A stretch of DNA of 64,000 nucleotides from Myotis daubentonii (GCF_963259705.1 NC_081861.1:68491623-68555622); one strand, 5' to 3'. Shown: positions 49,550 through 62,611, counted from the first letter of the stretch. Numbers and translations: made by a program. The notes: a model not told the origin generated them from the letters alone.

Positions 49550-49767
49550 TTTATATATATATTTTTTTATTGATTTCAGAGAGAAAGGGAGAGGGAGAGA
49601 GAGATAGAAACATCAATAATGAGAGAATCATTGATCGACTGCCTCCTGCATGCCCCACACTGGGGATCTAGCCCACAACCGGGGCATGTGCCCTTGGCAG
49701 GAATCAAACTTGGGACCCTTCAGTCAGCAGGCCAACGCTCTATCCACTGAGCTAAACCAGCTAGGGC
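49550..49767 (-). mobile_element. Ves SINE with 14-bp target-site duplication
   Basis: Antisense Ves ending gagctaaaccagctagggc. tgggcaccactttt (49536-49549) matches 49768-49781 with one change. The target itself (ctagctgtgagaccttgggc) looks like a MIR core fragment. Confidence 0.93.
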
Positions 49768-49781
49768 TGGGCACCACTCTT

Positions 49782-50220
49782 TACAGAACTCTTCACTTGC
49801 TTGTGATTCAGTTGTTATAATTGTTAAATGTGATACAACACAACAGCTGTGGTAGCATTTACTGTACACAAATACTATATACTATACACTAAACTATATA
49901 CAAATATGTTATTCTATTGTTATTTCATTTTTATAGTGCAGATAGATTGAATATAAACACAACTGCATGAACCTATTAAAAACTATTAACACAGCACAGG
50001 AAAGAATATAAAGGAAAGTGAACTTCTTATCTGAAATCTACTCTCCAGAAATCACCACTGCTAAAATTATTTTCTCTTATCCTATTTTAAAATAAAAATG
50101 CTAAAGTTTTCTATTAGAATAAAGAATCAATTTTTTAAAAATTAGCTCATATTTGAAGGTTTGCTTTTCTAACACAATGCACAATTCTCAATTTTTACCT
50201 GCTTTGTATTTCAAATGCTA
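49782..50220. other. Unique AT-rich DNA
   Basis: No feature recognised. Confidence 0.4.
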
Positions 50221-51267
50221 TCCTATCAAATAAAAGAGAAAAATGGTAATTGGCATACGATGATACCCTTTTCATTGGCTAATCAGGGCTATATGCAAAT
50301 TAACTGCCAACTATGATTGGCAGTTAACTGCCAACAAGATGGCGGTTAATTTGCATATGTAGGCACAATGCAGGGAGGCAAAAGGGAAAGCAGGAAGAAG
50401 CCCCTGCCACTGACAGTGATTGGAAACCCAGGGCGGAGCTAAGAGCTGGGGGGCAGGGCAAAGGCGGCCCTGGGGCCGCCTTTGCCCTGCCCCCCAGCCA
50501 TGATCTGAGAATCAGGTGCCTTTGCCGCCCTGGCCAGTGATAGCAGGAAGTAGGGGTGGAGCCAGCGATGGGAGCTGGGCACTGTTGAAGCTGGCAGTCC
50601 CTGGAGCTAGGGGCCCCTTGCCTGGGCCGAAAGTGAAGCCCACGATCGCGGGGCCGCTGCAGCTGCGGGTCCCTGCTGCCCGGGCGGGACGCCCAGGCCA
50701 GAGGCGTTAGGCCTGGGCAGGGGTGGAGCCTGCAACCACGGGGAACTGGGGGTCCGCTGCCCAGGCCTGACACCTCTGCCGGAGGCCTCAGGCCTGGTCA
50801 AGGGGCCAATCCGGTGATTAGTGATCGGAGGGTGATGAGGGTCAACTCCTCTGACCAAGGCGTCAGGCCTGGGCGGGGGGCGGAGCTGGGGATTGGGGGG
50901 ATATGATGGTCCCCTTGCCCAGGCCTGAAGCCTGGGTCAGAGGCATCAGGCTTGGGCGGGGGGTGGAGCAAGCGATCAGAGGGAGATGGTGGTCCGCTGC
51001 CCAGGCATGATTCCTGAGCCAGAGGCCTCAGGCCTGGGCGGGGGCCAGAGCCAGTGATCAAGGAGAGATGGGGGTCCCCTGTCCAAGCCTGACACCTCTG
51101 GTGGAGGCGTCAGGCCTGGGCAAGGGGCCGATCAGGCGATCGGAGGGTAATGGGGGTCTACGCCTGAGGGCTTCCAGTATGTGAGAGGGGGCAGGCTGGG
51201 CTGAGGGACACTCCCCCGCCACACACACACACACCCAGTGCACGAATTTCGTGCACCGGGCCCCTAG
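50221..51267 (+). mobile_element. Complete 1.05-kb HeliBat Helitron
   Basis: Starts tcctatcaaataaaagagaa directly after A and ends with a perfect hairpin gtgcacgaatttcgtgcac, then cgggcccctag, followed by T. The first 150 bp match the element at 1-234. No Rep/helicase coding sequence is present, so it depended on another Helitron for movement. The 64-149-codon frames lie in GC-rich repeats. Confidence 0.96.
50680..51130 (+). repeat. Tandem GC-rich palindromic units inside HeliBat
   Basis: Five to six units about 80 bp apart, each with an inverted pair of the form aggcctgacacctctg / aggcctcaggcctggg around 50759, 50846, 50917, 50999 and 51082. Each unit could fold as a hairpin. Confidence 0.82.
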
Positions 51268-51942
51268 TAAAAGAATAAAGCAAATAGATTGTAGTCAGAA
51301 GACTGTTCAAGTTTTGGCATTGTACCGCCTTAGCTGGGTTTCTGGATAAAAAGTAAAAACTCTTTTGAATATAAATTTTTCATCACTAAAGTCATCATAA
51401 TAATATTTCCTCTCAGAATTGTTAATGAAATAAGAACATGAACATGCTCTTTAAACTATAAAGTGAAATACTAAGTTGTTATTGTTAGTATTGTTATTGT
51501 CCAGATAGGGAAAGTGGAACAAAGTATTCCTAAATTCAAGATGCCTATTTATGTCATATTGCTAAAGGGCTTTGCCTCTGGCCTACTCCATCAGCTCTCT
51601 GGAAATGTTGAAATCTGAATATGGTATAAGGAAATATTTCTGCTTATCTCCTTTTTCCACAGCATTCTCACTTATACAGCCTGTTCACAGCTTTTCAACA
51701 AGCACATACAGGTAACTGAGAAAACAAAAGAGAGAGGAAGGAACCGACACAGGAACAGTTCCCTTCAACATCTCTCCCTTAAATTTAATTTCCCTTTACC
51801 CAAAAAACTGTCAAAAGCAGTATGGAGAATATAGGATAAAATCTTCAGATAAGAAACACAACTTCTCTATATTCTAGGAAATAACTTTCTGAATTATTGA
51901 ATTTAGCTACAAAAGCACTAAATATTCATGCATTGGACTCAC
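51268..51942. other. Unique DNA
   Basis: No feature recognised. Confidence 0.4.
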
Positions 51943-51957
51943 AGAATGTGGCCTCTT

Positions 51958-52171
51958 TTTTAAAAAAAAAATTAATGATTTTTTACAGAGATGAGGGGAG
52001 AGGGATAGAGAGTTAGAAACGTTGATGAGAAACATCGATCAGCTGCCTCCTGCACACCCCCTACTGGGGATGTGCCCGCAACCAAGGTACATGCCCTTAT
52101 CCGGAATCGAACCTGGGACCCTTGAGTCCCCAGGCCGATGCTATATCCACTGAGCCAAACCAGTTAGGGCA
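51958..52171 (-). mobile_element. Ves SINE with 15-bp target-site duplication
   Basis: Antisense Ves ending gagccaaaccagttagggc. agaatgtggcctctt is repeated at 51943-51957 and 52172-52186. Confidence 0.96.
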
Positions 52172-52186
52172 AGAATGTGGCCTCTT

Positions 52187-53710
52187 AAAGCAGAGAACCA
52201 ACATTCAATTGTATAGACTTTCTTTCTCTTACAAGTCAATGTGTTTAGCTTCTGAAAGTGTAACTGACAGTTGCTTACAGAACTTTCTTAATTGAAGCAG
52301 GACTGTTTAAAAGAGATGGATATGATGACACTGGGAGGGGAGAATCAATTTATTCCAAAAACCAGGTTCCAGGAATTGTGAAACTTGTGTTCTCTGTCAG
52401 CTCCCTTCATTGTTCAGTCCCTTGCTTATACAACTATAAATGAAGTTTAACTCACAAGTGTTCTGCACTAAATGTCTACTGTCAACAACACCAGAGCTAA
52501 GAACTGCATATCTGATATAATGGATTCTCCATCTTACATAGGCCATGGATGCAGAGGGGAAAAATGTCAAAAACTGAGTTTGCAAGGGCCCGTCCTCAGC
52601 ATGCTTTCATATGTGAGAATGATAAATTGGGTTTGTGTGAATGCATTCCATTTCTACTCTTGTGTGTCCTAAAAAATATCTTATTCTTCCAAATAGAATA
52701 AAATTAAGGGCAGTCTTTCTAGCCACTTTAATTTTACCTATCATTACATATTCTACTTCCCCATTGACTGCCAATTTTATTTTATCTTCCGCTTTCATAC
52801 CTCATTAAAATAGAGGATTATCATAATTTTGCATCCTTCTTCATTCCCTCTATTTGTAATAACTTCAAGTTTATCCTCTGTTGTTGATTTTTGGTTGTTT
52901 GTTTGTTTTTAAAGAGCTGAATGCACATTCAAATGCTAAAAACAAAAAGAAATAAAATATTTCTCTTTTCAGGCATCTTTAAAGCCTTAAGACTACTTAA
53001 AACTTAGTATCTGTCACCTTTATGTAAAAAAAAATCTGCAAGAAAGATAGAAACTTAACGATCCAAAAATATTAGCTATGATTTGGCACCATTTAAACTA
53101 AATGTAAGCAGTTGCCTTCAGCTCTGTCCTTACCTATTTCTTTTGTGTTTAAGAGCTGTCCACAGTTGTTGATGATCCTAAGGGTCTATGCCTGTACCCT
53201 ATTTATTAGAGGTCACCTCATATTACATGTTGTTAGGTCACAGAGGCACAGATATGAGATAACATATGATCTAGTACAATCTGTCAGTTCTCTGAACAAA
53301 GCACATGTCCTCCCTGCTTGTGGAGGACAGTTTAGAAGGGAAAAACACACTTCAGCAGGAGAATTTTCAAATAGAAAAGATAATGTAAAAACATTATTTA
53401 AAATCAATGAGTATAAAAAGCTATAGTATAAGCATCATGCTTATTCCTTAAGTGGCCTCCATGAAGCTGTAGTAACTAAATTTTCAAATAAAAATTATAT
53501 TGTTCATAAATATAGCGTAGCCTGATTACATTAACAGGTGGCATGCACTTTTTCCTAGTTAAATATCCGGATTAAACCTTACAGTATAAGTAATAAAGAG
53601 CTTTGGACTAGACTTAATTATTTTACAGTCAACTTACTAATAAAAAAGTAACATTGTGAAAATTTTACATTTTTTAAAAAAATTAAGTTTAACTTCTCTA
53701 AATTATTTCA
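52187..53710. other. Unique DNA
   Basis: About 1.5 kb. A 104-codon frame at 53112-53426 has no recognised domain and is not called. Confidence 0.4.
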
Positions 53711-53714
53711 GGGA

Positions 53715-53985
53715 GAAAAAACTCATTAATGGAATATAATGAACAACATAAACCGATGAGCAAAAACAGATCCAGAGACAGAGAATCATCTATCAGAATG
53801 TCAAACCTCAAAGGGAAGGTAGGGGAGGGTGAGGGTAAGGGGGAGAGATCAAGCAAAGGACTTGTTTGCATGTATATAAGCCTAACCAATGGACACAGCA
53901 GACACCAGGGGGGTGAGAGCATGAGTGAGGGGGTAGTGGGGGGATAAGGACACATATGTAATACCTTAATCAGTAAAGAAAAAAA
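53715..53985 (+). mobile_element. L1 3' UTR fragment
   Basis: Bat L1 3' end: aatggaatataatgaacaac, aaacctcaaagggaaggtag, ggacacatatgtaatacctt, then an A-rich tail near 53975. Severely 5'-truncated. Confidence 0.88.
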
Positions 53986-53989
53986 TAAG

Positions 53990-54560
53990 CCTTATGAATT
54001 TGTTAGGATTGTCATGGATGCTGTCAAGAAAATATTAACAAGAATGCATTACTTGTTTTGTTTGAACAGTATCAATCTGTTCTATTTCCCAAATAATATG
54101 GAAAGTGCTAATTACAAAGTGAAGTCTAGTGATATGTTGTCACATATTCAACTTATATAAAGATACCAACTGATATGCAACATCTTAGTATGTAACAAAG
54201 CACATTAAGTATAGCCATAACATCTACTTTTTAAATTCCAAATACAAGGTACATTCTTTAAGCAATTATGGAGTCATATTTCTTCTGCACATTAGTTACC
54301 ACACAATCCACAGGCTTAGCACTCAAAAAATAAGCAGTATCAGTTTTCTTTTTTTTTTGGGGGGGGGGGGGGGGCTGCAACATAACATGGAGATGGCAAT
54401 AATGTGGTGGGCAAAATCAACTATTATTTCAACAAAGCTTTATTCCTTCTATTTTGCCTTGCTTGCTGATTTTATCTTGTCTATTTTTAGTAGTATTTTT
54501 TAAAAGAGATCATGCATGCTTGTTTAACATTTCCTTGGTAGAAAAATTAATATTTCATTT
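53990..54560. other. Unique DNA with a homopolymer junction
   Basis: Nothing recognised apart from T10 at 54349-54358 directly followed by G16 at 54359-54374. Confidence 0.4.
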
Positions 54561-55971
54561 AAAAATTATTTTATTCTGGTTTCCCGTCTTACATTTAAGT
54601 ACTTTATCCATTTTGAGTTTATTTTGTGTATGGTGTAAGTTGGTGGGGTAGCTTCACTTTTTTTCCAATTTCCCCAACACCATTTATTGACTCCATTGTA
54701 TGCTCTTGCCTCCTTTGTCAAATATTAATTGAGCATAATGGCTTAGTTGATTTCTGGGTTCTCTGTTCTGTTTCCTTGGTCTATATGTCTGTTCTTGTGC
54801 CAGTACCAGGCAGTTTTGAGAACAATGGCTTTGTAATATAGTTTGATATCTGGTGTTGTGATCCCTCCAACTTTGTTCTTCCTTGAGATTGCTGTGGCTA
54901 TTCGGGATCTTTTTCTATTCCATATAAATTTTTGAAGAGTTTGTTCTAGTTCTGTGAAATATGCCATCGGTTTTTTAGTGGGGATTGCATTGAATCTATA
55001 GATTGCTCTGGGTAGTATGGACATTTTAATTATGTTGATTCTACCAATCCATGAACACAATATACTCTTCCACTTGTTTATATCTTTCTGTATCTCTTTT
55101 TCCAGCGTACTGTAGTTTCCCGAGTACAGGTCTTTTACCTCCTTAGTTGTTTATTCCTAGATATTTTAACTTTTTTGTTGCAATGGTAAATAAGATTTTT
55201 TTTTTTAGTTTCTCTTTCTGTGTGTTCATTATTGGTGTATAAAAATGCCATAGATTTCTGGGTGTTAATTTTCTATCTTGCTACATTGCCAAATTTATTC
55301 ATTAAATCTAGTAGGTTTTTGGTGGAGTCTTTAGGGTTTATATGTACAATATCATGTCATCTGTGAATAATGACAGTTTTACTTCTTCTTTTCCAATTTG
55401 GATGCCTTTTATTTTTTCTTCTTGTCTGATCACTATGGCCAGCACTTCCAATATTATGTCGAACAGGTCTGTTGAAAGTGGACATCCCTGTCTTGTTCCT
55501 GTTCTTAGGGAAAATGGTCTTAGTATTTGCCCATTGAGTATGATGTTGACTATAGGTTTGTCATATAAGGCTTTTATTATGTTGAGGTATGATACATTTA
55601 TTCCCACTTTGATGAGAGTTTTTATTAAAAAGGGTGTTTTATTTTGTCACATGCTTTTTCTGCATCAATTGATATGATCATGTGGTTTTTGTATTTCCAT
55701 TTGTTTATGTTATATATCACATTTATTGATTTGCATATATTGTACCATCCTTGCATCCCTGGAATAAATCCCATTTGGACATGGTGTATGATCTTTTTAA
55801 TGTATTGCTGGATGTGATTTGCTAGAATTTTGTTGAGGATTTTAGCATCTATGTTCATTGGAGATATTGGCCGTAAGTCTCTTTTTCTGTATTCTCTTTA
55901 TCTGGTTTTGGGATAGGCTGCAAAATATCAGATATATCTCATAGCAATATCTTTACTGACACATCTCCTAA

Positions 55972-56183
55972 CAGTGGTCGGCAAACTCATTAGTCAACAG
56001 AGCCAAATATCAACAGTACAACGATTGAAATTTCTTTTGAGAGCCAAATTTTTTAAACTTAAGCTATATAGGTAGGTACATTGTTATTAACTTAATTAGG
56101 GTACTCTTAAGGCTTAGGAAGAGCCACACTCAATGGGCCAAAGAGCCGCATGTGGCTCGTGAGCCGCAGTTTGCCGACCACGG
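55972..56183. mobile_element. Non-autonomous hAT transposon, 212 bp, inside L1
   Basis: Terminal inverted repeats cagtggtcggcaaact and agtttgccgaccacgg. The interior has gagccaaatttt and ggctcgtgagccgcag. The flanks tcctaa and tcctag derive from the L1 string that continues across it; the expected 8-bp duplication has lost about two bases. No transposase, so it was moved in trans. Confidence 0.9.
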
Positions 56184-56406
56184 TCCTAGGACAATGGAAA
56201 CTAAGGAAAAATAAACAAATGGTACTACATCAAAATAAAAAGCTTCTGCACACCAAAATAAACCATCAACAAAACAACAAGAGAGCCCATTTCCTGGTAG
56301 AACATATTTTCCAATGTTACATCCAATAAGTGTTTAATCTCCAAAATTTATAGGGAACTTATACAACTTAACAAAAGGAAAATAAACAATCCAATCAAAA
56401 AAATGG

Positions 56407-56676
56407 ACATGAATAACATAAACTGATGAACAAAAACATATCCAGACACAAAGAGTAGATCATACCATCAAACCTCAGAGGGAAGGCAGGGGGTGGTGGA
56501 AGGAAGGGGGAGAGATCAACTAAAAATCTCTTGCATGCACAGAAGCATAACCAATGGACAGACACCAGGGCAGGTGAGGGCATGAGCGGGGGTGGGGGTG
56601 GAGGGCAATGGGAGGATGAGGACACATATGCAATACCTTAATTGATAAAGAAAATAAATAATTTTTAAGAAAAGGG
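56407..56676 (+). mobile_element. L1 3' UTR fragment nested in the inverted L1
   Basis: Only the last 270 bp of an L1 (aacataaactgatgaacaaa to ataccttaattgataaagaa). aaaaaaatgg is repeated at 56397-56406 and 56677-56686, and the host L1 resumes exactly after it. Confidence 0.9.
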
Positions 56677-57594
56677 AAAAAAATGGGTCAAAGGACCTAA
56701 AATAGACACTTCTTGAAAGTGGTCATACAAAAAGCCTAGGGACATATGAAAACATGCTCAATGTCACTAATCATGTGAGAGATGCAAATCAAAACCACAA
56801 TGAGGTACCATCTCACACCTGTGTAAATGGCTATCACTAACAAATCAATAAATGACAAAAGTTGGTGAGGTTGTGGAAAAAAGAAGCCCTCATACACTAC
56901 CGGTGGGTATGCAGACTGGTGCAGCCACTTTAGAGAACAGTATGGAGTTCCCTAAAAGGAATAAAAATGGAACTCCCATTTGACCCAGTGATCCCACTAT
57001 TAGGAATATATCCGAAGAAATCAAAAATAGCAATCAGAAAGGATATATGCACCCCTATGTTCATAGCAACACAATTTACCATAGCTAAGATTTGGAATCA
57101 GCCTAAGTGCCCATCAGCAGATGAGTGGATCAAAAACTATGGTACATCTACACAATGGAATACTATGCAGCTGTAAAAAAAGAAAGAACTCTTACTCTTT
57201 GCAACAGCATGGATGGACCTGGAGAGCATTATGCAAGCAAAGTAAGCCAGTCAGAGAAAGATAAATATCACATGATTTCACTCATTTGTGGAATATAATG
57301 AACAACATAAACTGATGAAGAAAAATAGATATAGAGACATAGTAGCAGAGAACAGATCAACAAACCTCAGAGGGAAAGCAGGGGAGGATGGGAGGGGGAG
57401 TAAGGGGTCAACCAAAGGACTTGTATGCATGCAAATAAGTATAACCAAAGGACACAGACAGTAATGGGGTGAGGACATGTGCTGGGGGGAGGGGGCAGGA
57501 GCTGGTGGGGAGAGATCAATGGGGGGAAGGGAGACATATGTAATATTTTCAACAATAAAGAATTTAAATTTAAAAATAAAAATAATTTTATTCT

Positions 57595-58150
57595 AATGAC
57601 AATGTAAAACTTATAGTTGAAACAATGTACTGGAAGCTAAGAATTCAAGAGTAGTAATATTGTTTGCAGTTGAATGAAGTATATAAACAGAGCGAGCACC
57701 TTGGGGTTTCTCCTAGGAAATTCTAAAACAAAGGTGACTCTATTACAGCAAAGTTTAAACCATTTCAGAGGCTTCAGGAGCCTACATTTGGAAGATGATA
57801 TGTGTAGATTGGAATGACTCAGTGCGATACCTAGAAGTTATTCTATCCTAGTGATTGGGTCTGATTTTAGGAAGAGAAACAGGACGGACTTCTTATTCTA
57901 AGAAATTGGGGTAATTGGAAGGATACCAGCAGGTTGTCCAAGTTACCTAGAGAGACTGTGGTTCAAGGTATCCAAAGCCTGCATGTCAATCAATTGAAAT
58001 GACTAATTTTGATGCATTTCTCATTCTAAGGCCTGAGGCAAAATCAGTCTGTATGCCCCAAGAACAGTGGAAGAGAAAGGAATTACTACAGACTCCACCC
58101 TGTAGTCCACTAGAGAAAAACCTTTATAGACTTGTCCTCATCCCTAAGAT
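57595..58150. other. Unique DNA
   Basis: No feature recognised. Confidence 0.4.
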
Positions 58151-58158
58151 TTCATCTC

Positions 58159-58448
58159 TGGATATATATATATATATATATTATATATTATATATTATAT
58201 ATTATATATTATATATTATATATTATATATTATATATTATATATTATATATTATATATTATATATTATATATTATATATTATATATTATATATTATATAT
58301 TATATATTATATATTATATATTATATATTATATATTATATATTATATATTATATATTATATATTATATATTATATATTATATATTATATATTATATGTTA
58401 TATATTATATATTATATATTATATATTATTATATATTATATATATAGC
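58159..58448 (+). repeat. 7-bp AT repeat (TTATATA)n
   Basis: About 40 units of ttatata with few changes (one tatatgt near 58395). Because the period is 7, one frame repeats every 21 bases and stays open, giving a false Tyr/Ile/Leu frame of 150 codons. Confidence 0.97.
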
Positions 58449-58459
58449 TAAATATATAT

Positions 58460-59882
58460 ATATAATTTAACAAAATTATATTTTAAATCTTTAACTGCAA
58501 AATTATATCAACCTCTGACTATAAAAATTATCAGTTGCATCTAAAATAACCACATTGAATATAGGATTTTCAAACATAAATCTCCCACTAACTACGAACT
58601 GTATAGAAAATAATGCAACTTTTTGTAGAGAATATTTATTCAAAACATATCCAAGTGCACCTGTTTGAATGACTTCTGTCCTGTCTAATCTTAGATTGTT
58701 TCTTACCTGCTGCTTCTTACATATCATTTTCATTAAGTTCACGTAGGTGAAGTTGAAACAACTCTTTCTGGTACCCAAGTATCAAGGTTTTTTCCACGGC
58801 TACATCCCTCCCCCACAAACTCACCTTTCCCTAGTTTGAAAACACAAGTGCACTCACACACATAAACTTAGTGTCAAGATTTTGGTAGTGTGCTCTTGTG
58901 TGAGCAGAAGGTCTACCTGGGGAATTCTTTGATAATACAGTTTTTATGGTAACTGTATACCCTGGTTAACCACTACCCCAAATCAACTTTGTGTGTACAG
59001 GGACATGGAATTTATCATTTTCTGTGGATGTTTCAGAGTTAAATTACACGACCAATAATTGAAACATTAATTTAGGTGGAAGACATACACACACATTAAG
59101 TAAACTGAAGATTATATTAAGGTCTTTCTTCAGAAATTTTAATCCGACCTGCTTTATTAATCAGCTACAATATACCTTATTGAATGCTCCTTATAAATAT
59201 GGAAGAAATTTGAATAACTATAGTGAATAAATGCAAAAGAAGAAAAGAATGCTAATTGGTCAGAGAGTAGGAGAATGAAAATCAGAATTAATTATATGCA
59301 AATTACTGCAATTTTTTAAAAAATGTTCATTGATTCATGTAACGATACAGATATGACAAGCCTTTTCTAATTGAACATTTTAAATAGCAAAAAGTAGAAT
59401 AAGGATACAGGTTTGATTCCAAATCCAAACTCCAGACATCAAGTGCAGGTGACAGAAACACAGCTTTCTTAGTATGTTTAGGGTAATTTGCAATACTTGC
59501 AGTCAATTACTGTATAGATTTTTTTCTTAACTTTGGTGGGTTTCCTACATTTTTCAATTAAAAAGTGAGATGCTATGGATAAGACCAAGTTAATAAGAAA
59601 CTTTCTTTAGCATCAATATTGTATAATATTTAAATTATGAATTATAATATCCCAACAATATGAGTGTGAAAAAGCAAAGTATAATATCAAGTTGAAGCAA
59701 AACAATTTGGATGTGCATTTCCAAAATGCTTATTAGAACCTGGGTTAGTAATTTAATGTATTTGTGCCTTCTTTTCTGTTCAATGCAGGTAATAATAATA
59801 CCTATAGCCAAAGAGGTATTGTGGGGTTTGTGAGGATTATAATCATTATAAAATTCTCAAACACCATAGTGCACTACATAAA
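58460..59882. other. Unique AT-rich DNA
   Basis: About 1.4 kb with no recognised repeat. 59255-59320 is rich in TAAT and ATGCAAAT-type words, which may be chance in AT-rich DNA. Confidence 0.4.
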
Positions 59883-59895
59883 ATAGCTTGGAGTA

Positions 59896-60055
59896 TTATT
59901 TTTTTAAAATGTATTTTTATTGATTTCAGAGAGGAAGTGAGAGAGAGACAGAAACATCAATGAGAGAGAAACATCAATCAGCTGCCTCCTGCAAGCCCCC
60001 TACTGATTTCTAGTTCATAGGTCAAAATTCAACTACTGAGCTACACTGGCCAAGC
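59896..60055 (-). mobile_element. Ves SINE with internal deletion
   Basis: Antisense Ves tail and GA-rich part are normal. After gcctcctgcaagccccctac about 60 bases of the body are missing before tagttcataggtc and the head actgagctacactggccaag. The 13-base flanks atagcttggagta and atagcttagagta (59883-59895, 60056-60068) differ at one base. Confidence 0.88.
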
Positions 60056-60088
60056 ATAGCTTAGAGTAATTAATTTCAACATGGAAAT

Positions 60089-60089
<1 letters not shown>

Positions 60090-60130
<41 letters not shown>
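60090..60130 (+). repeat. TG dinucleotide microsatellite
   Basis: About 20 uninterrupted TG units. Confidence 0.97.
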
Positions 60131-60134
<4 letters not shown>

Positions 60135-62610
60135 CTTCCTCATCCATTATATTTGTTCTGTGCTCCATTTAAAAACATTATGTTAGCTATATAGCTGACA
60201 TACTAAAAATTGTTTAGTTAGTGCCCAAATAATTGGTTTATACCAACAGTAGTTCATACTAAATGTCTAACCTGAAATCTGATGACACAACTAGGAACAG
60301 AGTTGGGAGGGAGGGTATAGAAGATCCAAGGTAGGTTTGAAAAAGATGCAGTGATTCTGGAATAGCTAAAGATTCAATTTTATCCAACCATTATTTAAAT
60401 TTAGAAGACAAATTTTAATTTTGAGAAAGACTAATATAATGCTTTCTCTGTAACAAAAGTGTAAATTTTCCATTATTTTGAACTTATAATATTTTTCATA
60501 TAATATTGCAAACAGTCAGAATTTTCTGACCATCAGAAAATACATAATTTGTCCTTAAAAAATATCAGAGATTTATCATAATGTCTTCTGATTTAAACAG
60601 ATGTTTAAAATAATGAAGATAATTACATTCTTTCAAGATTAATACAAGGACATAGTACATCTAGTTCATCATGCATAATGATATTGGTATTTTATATTAC
60701 AGATTCAAGAGGCCCTGGAAAATTAGGAATTTCATTTAGGGCTATGTTTGATTGTAATTGTAAAGGCCAGAGTTATTTATATTTCTTTCTTTCCACTGTA
60801 AAATCTTAATCCTTCAGTTTTGTCTGCTAGCATGATAGCAAAATGAATTGGCATGGCAATATGATATTGTCACAATATTTTCTTGCATATTTTTGGGATG
60901 AAATTTAAAGATTTACTCCTGAAAGTTTACAAATAAAATTAGTCACTTCATATAGTTTTTTTTTCATATCATTACCTGAATAGTATTTTTCTTTAATCAA
61001 AACTTCCAGAGATGGATTTTAAAAGGAAAGGTATATTTTTAAAAATATTTTTTCATGCTTTATATGAAAATGGTGACATCATTTAGGTATACATAAGTTC
61101 TATGAAGACTTAGCAAAAAATAAGGGAGAGAGCTGTGATTGCAGGCAGTTAATACAACAGCTTTCAGAAAATAGAGATTTTAGAAATGATCTCATAGTAC
61201 TAAGTGTCATGGGATGATTTTGACCTAATTATTGATGTGATCACACTTAATGGATTATTGTACTTGTGTTTTGAAAACTATTTACTTTAATAGTATTAAA
61301 CCTCTTTTAAAAAATTCTACAAAAAGTATTTTCTGTAAACTAATGTTAACATTATGTTAAATAATAAATACCCCAGTTTTATATTATGTGGATTCATTAA
61401 ATGTGTAAATCCATTTCAAAAGTAAACACATACATTATTATTTGTTTATTACTGAGGGAATTTTAGGAGTCAACTAAAATAAACTATTTTAATTTGCATC
61501 CTTAAGAATATTTCACTTCCAACCTAGTTTCCACAGATAAAGCCAATGTATAAATACCCATGGAAATTGAGAAAATGTCAAAGGGTTATTTGATGTTACA
61601 TAATACACTACATGATCCATCTGAAAATTACTTCCTTCATATATTTTATTCCTTAATATTTTAAATGATTTATGTATAGAATTTTGTGAATATCCCCATT
61701 GTCTAAAGCCAGATATGAGTATTTTTTTTTAACAATTTTTACCTTTCATCATAAATTTCAATGTATCTATGTTTTTATGGAGTATAGTCAACTTTTGTGA
61801 AATTCAACCGTACTCCAAACTCTCCATATTAGAATTTCAAACTAAACTGTTTTTGTGAGTACATTTTACAAATTAAATTCAGTCACCCCTACTCATTTCA
61901 CACACTACTATCAATTTCCTCTTTTGTGCATCTATCATAATGTGATCAAGGAAGTTCTAATTGTGTATTAAAAGAGCAAAACTGTGGTAAGTCTGTTACT
62001 AAGCAATGATCAAGAACAACAGCAACAATGCCACGAAAAACATCCAGAAATAGATAACGTTTTGGACCACGCAGTTCTAAGAGAAGAACAGCAGTTAAAC
62101 AAGCCAAGGTGAAATCACAGATATTTCTCACCAAGTATGTCAGATATTTTAATGGTTATATCAAAAAATGAAAATAAGCCTTAGCCTTGTTGTCGTTTGT
62201 ATTTTAGTCTGAAAGGAAAATTGAGTAACACAGTTTCATTCATGTGTTCTCTCTTATGTTAGTACTGTTTTTCTATTATCAAATGTCAGACACGAAGTAC
62301 TGACAGATTAAAAATTGCATTGTTAGCTTCTTAATATAGCAGTTGCAAAAATACATTTAAGCAGTTATTTATATATGCATAAAATATAATTTAATAAAAA
62401 CAGTTACAAATATAAACCCTTGTTTTAACAATAGTTTTAAATCTTGAGAAAAATATCAACAAAGTAATGTCATAACACAGAAAATATACTTAAAATGTCT
62501 AATTTGGGGAAATAAGCAGCATATCTTTTTAAAAGATAATTTTTGTTTAACTCAAATGAGTTTAATAGTATGGTTTTAAGGAGATTTATTAAATCTACTT
62601 GATTTTTAAA
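60131..62610. other. Unique AT-rich DNA
   Basis: About 2.5 kb without a recognised repeat or exon. Confidence 0.45.
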
Positions 62611-62611
62611 T

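Larger units (their letters stand above)
54578..57577. mobile_element. L1 with 5' inversion (twin priming) and 17-bp target-site duplication
   Basis: 54578-55913 is L1 ORF2 on the minus strand. It runs from the reverse transcriptase start ([24 protein letters not shown]), through GTRQGCPLS and the FTDDMILYI (FADD-box equivalent), to [20 protein letters not shown] and beyond. From about 55914 the rest of ORF2 and the 3' UTR continue on the plus strand. The two parts are neighbours in an L1 with only a short gap between them. The target-site duplication is aaaaattattttattct at 54561-54577 and 57578-57594, with one change. ORF2 (endonuclease/reverse transcriptase) is broken by stops and frameshifts and by the inversion. 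Two later insertions lie within it. Confidence 0.93.

Noticed and set aside
54743..55858. Reverse transcriptase-like frames as a domesticated gene
   Set aside because: They are parts of an inverted L1 ORF2 with target duplication, broken by stops and frameshifts.
57999..58470. 150- and 112-codon Tyr/Ile-rich frames
   Set aside because: Produced by the 7-bp AT repeat, whose 21-base frame period contains no stop.
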